Origin: JAXMDT01 sp046348685
Lineage (GTDB): Bacteria; Pseudomonadota; Alphaproteobacteria; Rickettsiales; UBA998
NCBI GenBank assembly: GCA_046348685.1
Contig: JAXMDT010000005.1
Coordinates: 1 to 64,000, forward strand
Reading direction: 5' to 3'
Length of the DNA stretch: 64,000 bases
Part shown: one piece after another, positions 59,202 to 64,000 of the stretch
How positions within the stretch are numbered: position 1 is the stretch's first letter
How the letters are laid out: each line of letters begins with the position of its first letter
Made by a program: the position numbers and the translations under genes
Notes under the pieces: generated by a model
What the model was told of the DNA's origin: nothing
The model's database searches: none
The model's input: only the letters and a program-made list of their open reading frames with translations

Positions 59202-59264
59202 ACGAACCGTTCTCATCCTTCGGAGAACACTATTTTCATAAGGGAGTATCTCCCTCATTGAAAA

Positions 59265-59341
59265 TGGCGCACCCGAAGAGATTCGAACTCCTAACCCCCA
59301 GATTCGTAGTCTGGTGCTCTATCCAATTGAGCTACGGGTGC
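59265..59341 (-). tRNA. tRNA-Arg(ACG)
   Basis: Minus strand: acceptor GCACCCG/CGGGTGC, D-arm GCTCAATTGGATAGAGC, anticodon arm CCAGA-CTACGAA-TCTGG with anticodon ACG (A34 expected to become inosine), T-loop TTCGAAT, discriminator G and encoded CCA. A full 77-nt cloverleaf. Confidence 0.96.
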
Positions 59342-59399
59342 CTTGCCACATGGCGCGATCGCTTGCTGCAAACACTGCTTTCCTGCGCTTCCGGTGCTC

Positions 59400-59416
59400 A
59401 TGTACGGAACGTACAT
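59400..59416. promoter_or_regulatory. palindrome upstream of tRNA-Arg
   Basis: ATGTACG, GAA, CGTACAT in the 188-nt gap between tRNA-Arg and the RDD gene, about 60 nt upstream of the tRNA. The rest of that gap shows nothing I recognise. Confidence 0.35.
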
Positions 59417-59529
59417 TCCGCGCCGGTTCTCGCAAAGCAGGTGTTTTCGCTGGCGCGCTGGCACCATGTCCCTACCTTCGTAAGAGGGGCACACTCCTAG
59501 CCAAAAAAAGCTTAAAGCACAAGTACGTT

Positions 59530-60216
59530 TTATGCAGAAGGAGGCGGAGAATCGGTAGGTTCGGCTGCGGGAGCGTCCTTCAGCCGCCAATGCTTGACCT
59601 TGATCACCAGCGTATGGGCGAGTTTATCGTGCCAGCCCTGCTTTTTCTTGTCCCAGGCGATCCAGAAAAACCCCAGGCCGAGCGGCAGCACATCGAGGAT
59701 ATAAGCCGCATAGCGAATGACATACTGGCGGTTTGTCGGCCTTCCATACGTCTTTTCATCGACGATGCGCATGCGGAGCAGCCATTTGCCGGGCGTCGTT
59801 GCTGAATACATCCACATATAGATGATGACGACACCCATCAGGCTGAAATTCACAATATTTTCGAGCATGAAGTGAAAAATATAACTGCTGCTTCCCAGCG
59901 CCATTGCCATATTGCCCGAGGCGAATTCCGGGCTGTTGACCAGCATTTCCTGCAAGGTTCTGCCGCCATGCAGAAACTTGGCGATAGAAAGCAGCACCGG
60001 TCCGAAAAATATCATGGTCAGCACGGAATCGATCGCGCTGGCAAACAGCCGGTCGTTGAAGCTGGCAAGCTCAACACCATCCTCGGTGACAGGCGGCGGT
60101 TTTTTCTTGATACGCGCACGCTCCATCGTATTCATCAAAGCGTGCTCATAGCGTTCGCGCCAACGGGTAACTTTCTGCTCAAAAACTGGCTTTTCGGGCG
60201 GGATGGGGTCGGTCAT
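59530..60216 (-). CDS. RDD family membrane protein
   Basis: The 228-residue protein has a charged N-terminus, FNDRLFASAIDSVLTMIFFG near 53 (the R-D-D pattern), two more membrane segments, TTPGKWLLRMRIVD near 140 and DKKKQGWHDKLAHTLVI near 190, all typical. The family includes putative transporters and antiporters; the role here is unknown. It overlaps bioD by 4 nt and is probably carried on the biotin operon transcript. Confidence 0.82.
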   Translation of the reverse strand: MTDPIPPEKPVFEQKVTRWRERYEHALMNTMERARIKKKPPPVTEDGVELASFNDRLFASAIDSVLTMIFFGPVLLSIAKFLHGGRTLQEMLVNSPEFASGNMAMALGSSSYIFHFMLENIVNFSLMGVVIIYMWMYSATTPGKWLLRMRIVDEKTYGRPTNRQYVIRYAAYILDVLPLGLGFFWIAWDKKKQGWHDKLAHTLVIKVKHWRLKDAPAAEPTDSPPPSA

Positions 60217-60902
60217 AGGTCAAAAAACACCGTTAAATCAGGTATATCTTTGAGAGTGTTTACGTCCGGGTCAAGCGAGATGCGCGGCACGGCGATAATT
60301 TTGCACCCTTCCGGTATATGATGCTGCAAACTTGCCTGTATTTCAGGCAGCGGCGTCGCCGATTCCGCCGATTGTGAAATGATAACTCCAGCGGGTTTCA
60401 GATGCTTTGCTTTTAGCGCTTCCAGGGCGGTCAGCGTATGGCTGAACGTGCCGAGGTAGCTGCCCGTAACAAGAACAAAAGGTATGCGCAACGCGGCGAT
60501 CCAGTCGCGCATCGTTTCCGTATCGTTGAGTGGTGCCATCAGGCCGCCTGCACCCTCAACCAGCGTCATCGTATGCTGATTGATTTCGCTGCGGCAATAA
60601 TCGGCCAATGTGCTTGCTTTCAACGTTTGAAAGACGGCCTTTGCCGCCAGATGCGGTGAGATCGGTTCACGGAACCGCCAGGGCGATATTCTTTCGATCA
60701 GCGCAGCATCCAGGTTTTTTCCCATGGCCTTGATAAGGATACCCGTATCGCTGACGGTAGGATTTCCTGCATCGAACCCGCTGATGACCGGCTTTAGCGC
60801 AAAAGGCGTATGTCCCTTGGCGGTCAATTGCCGCAGCATCAGCGAAGAGATGAAGGTTTTGCCGATATCCGTGCCGGTAGCCGTAACAAATAAGGAAGGC
60901 AT
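60213..60902 (-). CDS. bioD: dethiobiotin synthetase
   Basis: Closes the ureido ring of dethiobiotin from DAPA, CO2 and ATP. The 229-residue protein has MPSLFVTATGTDIGKTFIS with the P-loop at 10-16, LKPVISGFDAGN near 36, LVEGAGGLMAPL near 112 and a C-terminal nucleotide-binding region. It lies 1 nt after the bioC stop. bioA, its usual substrate-maker, is not in the window. Confidence 0.94.
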   Translation of the reverse strand: MPSLFVTATGTDIGKTFISSLMLRQLTAKGHTPFALKPVISGFDAGNPTVSDTGILIKAMGKNLDAALIERISPWRFREPISPHLAAKAVFQTLKASTLADYCRSEINQHTMTLVEGAGGLMAPLNDTETMRDWIAALRIPFVLVTGSYLGTFSHTLTALEALKAKHLKPAGVIISQSAESATPLPEIQASLQHHIPEGCKIIAVPRISLDPDVNTLKDIPDLTVFFDL

Positions 60903-60903
60903 C

Positions 60904-61674
60904 TTATTTTGCGAGCAATAAAGTCATGATCTCATACGTAGCATACACGTTTTTTCCGTGTTCTGCACGCGTTTGGTAGATGTCTATTAGCGCATTCAAC
61001 TGGCTGGGCTTAAGGGGGCTGCGGTCTTTCGCGGTCGCGCCTAAGCCTTTGAGTTGGCGCAGGAGAGCAACGGTATCGTCATAGATTTGACGGCGTAGCG
61101 AGGCATGGCTGGAAAGGATTTTCCAGCCTGTTTGTTGTGCTGCATCTTCCAGACGTGCCAGCGGCTGGAACGTTAGCACGGATTCCGGCACCCCTGCGCG
61201 TGCCTGGCATTCGCGCAGTTCGCGCAGCGTTGCGGGTCCAAGTGTGGCGATAGCTGCAAATCCGCGCGGCTTAGTAACGCGATACCATTCTCGCAACGCT
61301 GTCATTGGCTCCGATACCCACTGTAACGAGAGCGAGGAAAAGATGGCATCCATGCTGTTATCCAGCAAGGGCAGCTGCGTCATATCGCCGCAGATGGTAT
61401 ATTTACCCGCTTTACGGCACATGCCCTCGGCACTGTCGAGCTGGAAAACGCGCCAGCCGATATATTTTTCAGCTAAGGACCTTGCCAGATATCCCGTGCC
61501 GCATCCGGCATCGAGCACACTGGCATCATGCGTGAGGCGCGGCAGCAGGGAAGGATAAGTCGCATCCACTACATCGCGCTGCAGCGTGGCATGCACATCA
61601 TAATGGTTAGCGGCGCGCGAAAAATCGGCGCGGACGCGCTTGTCGTAGGTTCTGGAATCTAGCGGTTGCGCCAT
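60904..61674 (-). CDS. bioC: malonyl-ACP O-methyltransferase BioC
   Basis: Methylates malonyl-ACP so fatty-acid synthesis can build pimeloyl-ACP methyl ester for biotin. The start at 61674 gives MAQPLDSRTYDKRVRADFSRAA, as in BioC proteins; a frame start at 61701 overlaps the previous gene further. The 256-residue protein has SAM motif LDAGCGTGYLARSL at 54-67 and DAIFSSLSLQWV near 115. Overlaps the upstream small membrane gene by 16 nt. Confidence 0.9.
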   Translation of the reverse strand: MAQPLDSRTYDKRVRADFSRAANHYDVHATLQRDVVDATYPSLLPRLTHDASVLDAGCGTGYLARSLAEKYIGWRVFQLDSAEGMCRKAGKYTICGDMTQLPLLDNSMDAIFSSLSLQWVSEPMTALREWYRVTKPRGFAAIATLGPATLRELRECQARAGVPESVLTFQPLARLEDAAQQTGWKILSSHASLRRQIYDDTVALLRQLKGLGATAKDRSPLKPSQLNALIDIYQTRAEHGKNVYATYEIMTLLLAK

Positions 61675-61919
61675 CGCCGGCCGGATTTCCACAAGGTCCA
61701 TACGGCGATGATGCCGATTACCAGCCAGACGACATTAACGAGCACGTTTGCCCAAGCGACTTTCCAAGAGGCATAGAGCACGAGGAAAAATGAGCCGACC
61801 ATGTTGATGCCGTGATAGGTATAGCTGTCGCTCACCAGTTTTTTGCCGGAAAGCAGCGCATAGGCGGCGAGCACCATAATCGCGCCAATCCATCCTAATC
61901 CTTCAATGATGATATCCAT
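61659..61919 (-). CDS. small membrane protein, CBU_0592-like
   Basis: The 86-residue protein has three membrane helices (GLGWIGAIMVLAAYALLSGK; YHGINMVGSFFLVLYASWK; LVNVVWLVIGIIAVWTLWK). It resembles the CBU_0592 family of small integral membrane proteins. It is inserted inside the biotin operon, overlapping bioC by 16 nt, which suggests a tie to biotin metabolism or transport, but nothing in the sequence proves this. Confidence 0.65.
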   Translation of the reverse strand: MDIIIEGLGWIGAIMVLAAYALLSGKKLVSDSYTYHGINMVGSFFLVLYASWKVAWANVLVNVVWLVIGIIAVWTLWKSGRRWRNR

Positions 61920-61934
61920 GCGCTACCTATGGCA

Positions 61935-62636
61935 CTAAGCGGCACGGCTGGCAAGCGTATGCCAATGCTCGTCGATCGCCATTTTCACTTGGGCATGGTC
62001 GTGCAGGTGCGGCGCGTGTCCGCAGGCTTCGATTACCTGCAGCGTACTGCCCGGTATAAATCGGGCGAGGGCTTCGGCCTGCTGGACCTTGGACACATGA
62101 TCGTTCTTGCCGTGGATGATCAGCGTCGGCGGGAACCCGGAGGGATCGAGGCTGTGATACGAATAGCGATCCAGCACCTGCAGCCAGGGCAGCCAGCGCT
62201 CCTTGTTAGCGCTTTCTTCCCAGAACCCAAGTTCGCGCACGATGCAGTCGTGATAGGCGTCGCCTTTGGCAACCAGCGCACTGAATCTGCGGGCGGTACG
62301 CACCGGGTCGGCTTCATAGTTTTTCAAAAATGTATCGAAGGTGAAACGATCCATTCCGAGGGGATAATCATCACTTGCTACGAATTGCAGCGAAGCGCCG
62401 ATGAGCACCAGTTGCTTCACGTGCAGGTGCCCCTCCGCGATCGCATGCATCAGCAGCGTCCCGCCGAGAGACCACCCGATAGCGGTATCGACCTGCGGCT
62501 TTTTATGGGCGATCTGCTTACCGACGCAGGTGATCTCACGGCAGGATTCATAACTTAGATGCAGCCCTCCAGGAGCCAGCATTACCAGGCTATCGTGCGG
62601 CTGCGCCCAGCCGGAAACGGTCATCGCATTAAGCAT
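61935..62636 (-). CDS. bioH: BioH-like pimeloyl-ACP methyl ester carboxylesterase
   Basis: Alpha/beta hydrolase expected to free pimeloyl-ACP from its methyl ester. The 233-residue protein has the nucleophile elbow GWSLGG (Ser56), the acid in IIHGKNDHV near 180, and the histidine in ACGHAPHLHDH near 210. Position between bioF and bioC supports BioH/BioG-like function over general esterase. Its start overlaps the end of bioF by 8 nt. Confidence 0.85.
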   Translation of the reverse strand: MLNAMTVSGWAQPHDSLVMLAPGGLHLSYESCREITCVGKQIAHKKPQVDTAIGWSLGGTLLMHAIAEGHLHVKQLVLIGASLQFVASDDYPLGMDRFTFDTFLKNYEADPVRTARRFSALVAKGDAYHDCIVRELGFWEESANKERWLPWLQVLDRYSYHSLDPSGFPPTLIIHGKNDHVSKVQQAEALARFIPGSTLQVIEACGHAPHLHDHAQVKMAIDEHWHTLASRAA

Positions 62637-63741
62637 GACATTTTCTAACGCACTCGGCGAGCCGTTGGATATCTTCTTTTTGATGCGCCGCTGAGAAAGA
62701 AAACCGCAAACGCGCCGTCCCGCGCGGCACGGTTGGGGGGCGGATAGCAGGTACTAAAAACCCATCCGCCTGCAGCTTTTCTGCGGCTTTTAGCGTCGGC
62801 TCGTTTTCTCCGATGATAAGGGGCACAATCGGGCTTTGCACAGGCGGCAAGCCAAGTAACTGCGAAAACAGTTCTGCATGTTTAAGTGGCCTTTTTGCCA
62901 GATCCGGGTCGCTTTGGATAACCTCAAGCGCCGCTTTTATGGAAGCCAATGTCGCGGGCGGCAATGAGGTCGAGAAAATGAACGAACGCGCCTTTGACAT
63001 CAGATAGCTGATCAGCGCGCGCGAGCCGCAAACATAACCGCCGTAATTGCCTGCCGCCTTGGATAGCGTGCCCATCTGGATGGCTGCATATTTTGTATTT
63101 TGAAACATGCCATGCGCATCGTCGGTCAGCAGCCAGGCATCGTACTTTCGTGCCAATGCTGCAAGCTCCCCGACAGGCGCCGTGTCACCATCCATGCTGA
63201 ACGTCGTTTCGGTGGCGAGTAGGCAGCGTTCATACTTGCCGCGAAACGTCACGAGCTGCTTTTCCGCATCCTGCATATCATTATGATGGAACCGCATCAT
63301 TGCGGCACCGGAAAGTTTTGCGGCATCGATTATCGAGGCGTGCGAGAATTCATCGAGCACGATGAGATCGCCTTTGCCTACCAGCGCAGGAATAACGCCG
63401 ATATGGGTCAGGTAGCCACAGCCGAAAATCAATGCTGCCTCTGTGCCTTTCATCGTAGCCAGTAGCACTTCGGTTTCCGCATACAGCGGATGGTTGCCAG
63501 TTACCAGCCGTGAAGCGCCGCCGCCTGTTCCATAGCGTTCCAGCGCCTCTACACCTGCTGCGACAACCTGTGGATGATGGCTGAGCCCAAGGTAATCGTT
63601 GCTAGCGAAAGAGATATATTTTCTGCCGCTTCTTAAGACATTTATCGCATCAACATATTGATCTTCATGCAGCTTACGCGTCAGGTGCGCTTTTTCAAGC
63701 GCAGCAAGAGATTGATTTAAAAATGCATCGAGGGCTGGCAT
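62629..63741 (-). CDS. bioF: 8-amino-7-oxononanoate synthase
   Basis: PLP-dependent condensation of pimeloyl-ACP and L-alanine. The 370-residue protein shows ISFASNDYLGLSHHP near 42, GTGGGASRLVTGNHPLY near 72, DDAHGMF near 190 and the PLP-lysine in GTLSKAAGNYGGYV near 227. It is the first gene of the minus-strand biotin operon, divergent from bioB across 36 nt. Confidence 0.95.
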   Translation of the reverse strand: MPALDAFLNQSLAALEKAHLTRKLHEDQYVDAINVLRSGRKYISFASNDYLGLSHHPQVVAAGVEALERYGTGGGASRLVTGNHPLYAETEVLLATMKGTEAALIFGCGYLTHIGVIPALVGKGDLIVLDEFSHASIIDAAKLSGAAMMRFHHNDMQDAEKQLVTFRGKYERCLLATETTFSMDGDTAPVGELAALARKYDAWLLTDDAHGMFQNTKYAAIQMGTLSKAAGNYGGYVCGSRALISYLMSKARSFIFSTSLPPATLASIKAALEVIQSDPDLAKRPLKHAELFSQLLGLPPVQSPIVPLIIGENEPTLKAAEKLQADGFLVPAIRPPTVPRGTARLRFSFSAAHQKEDIQRLAECVRKCHA

Positions 63742-63777
63742 CGTTCAGAAAACATGATATACGGCGGAAATAAGCCT
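63742..63777. promoter_or_regulatory. 36-nt divergent bioF/bioB intergenic region
   Basis: Only 36 bases separate the two start codons, too few for two complete sigma70 promoters side by side. No BirA or BioR operator is recognised. Promoters must overlap, lie within the opposite coding region, or one gene must be expressed from elsewhere. Confidence 0.35.
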
Positions 63778-64000
63778 ATGCCTATAAACACGATTCGTCA
63801 CGATTGGACAAGGGAAGAGGTGAGCGCCTTATTCGCGCTGCCTTTCGCTGAGCTCCTTCACCGCGCGCAAACCACGCACCGCCAGCACTTCAACCCGGTG
63901 GAAGTGCAGGTTTCAACGCTGCTTTCCATTAAAACCGGCGGCTGCCCGGAAGATTGCGCCTACTGTCCGCAAAGCGCGCATTTCGAGACGCCGGTGAAAG
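63778..64000 (+). CDS. bioB: biotin synthase (cut off at window end)
   Basis: Radical SAM enzyme that inserts sulfur into dethiobiotin. The visible 74 residues begin MPINTIRHDWTREEV and include TLLSIKTGGCPEDCAYCPQS with the CxxxCxxC ligands of the 4Fe-4S cluster near residues 56-63. The gene continues past the window edge. Confidence 0.94.
   Translation, partial: MPINTIRHDWTREEVSALFALPFAELLHRAQTTHRQHFNPVEVQVSTLLSIKTGGCPEDCAYCPQSAHFETPVK

Noticed and set aside
1..64000. CRISPR arrays, rRNA genes and insertion sequences
   Set aside because: None seen; no regularly spaced direct repeats, rRNA stretches or transposase genes in the window.

Overview
The window is a 64 kb stretch of an alphaproteobacterial chromosome with medium GC. 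Markers of the class are an ATP12-type F1 assembly chaperone, an F0 operon with separate b' and b genes detached from the F1 genes, an alphaproteobacterial S10-spc-alpha ribosomal cluster, class Ia ribonucleotide reductase and a 41-residue L36. I cannot place it in an order or genus by reading alone.

Layout. 16-14385 is a nearly complete S10-spc-alpha ribosomal protein supercluster (rpsJ to rplQ) with secY, adk and rpoA, all on +, ending in a clear intrinsic terminator at 14398-14425. 14452-20049 holds a DegQ-type protease, rarA, crcB, a large-subunit pseudouridine synthase, an ATP12 chaperone and a SAM methyltransferase. 20222-26537 carries ftsK, then pccB-pccA-acyP. 26538-30097 is the nrdAB locus with a leader that contains a perfect DnaA box, two NrdR-like boxes exactly 31 bp apart, a hairpin and a 32-codon upstream ORF. 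Next come a histone H1-like peptide gene, a strong terminator, and a guaB gene broken by three frame changes in about 80 bp. 31822-36295 holds an RsmB-like methyltransferase, an M23 peptidase/bactofilin pair and mgtE.

Two accessory islands stand out. At 36512-37848 and at 48803-50156 lie two paralogous convergent gene pairs. In each, a protein with an N-terminal phage MuF/SPP1 gp7-like domain and a shared uncharacterised C-terminal domain faces a small four-helix membrane protein, and the 3' ends of the two genes overlap. The two putative toxins are homologous along their length, and so are the two putative immunity proteins. No phage genes surround either pair, so these look like domesticated MuF-type polymorphic toxin/immunity modules. 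This is the most interesting content of the window.

Between the islands are tRNA-Leu(GAG), lipB, yggT, lemA, an M48 protease, a 2Fe-2S ferredoxin, a retropepsin-like protease, mutS, two unknown genes, an acyltransferase and a fused malic enzyme/phosphotransacetylase. After the second island come a DsbA-like protein, the F0 ATP synthase operon (atpI-B-E-F'-F), an outer membrane protein overlapping a MshEN-GT2 glycosyltransferase, rpmJ, small envelope proteins, an aldo/keto reductase, a cysteine-rich lipoprotein, tRNA-Arg(ACG) with a decayed partial copy beside it, and an RDD protein. The end is a biotin cluster (bioD, bioC, a small membrane protein, a BioH-like esterase and bioF on the minus strand) divergent from bioB, which the window edge cuts off.

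Connections: biotin made by the bio genes is the cofactor of PccA; LipB makes the other swinging-arm cofactor; the ATP12 chaperone serves the F1 part of the ATP synthase whose F0 part is here; short REP-like palindromes related to each other occur in several intergenic gaps.
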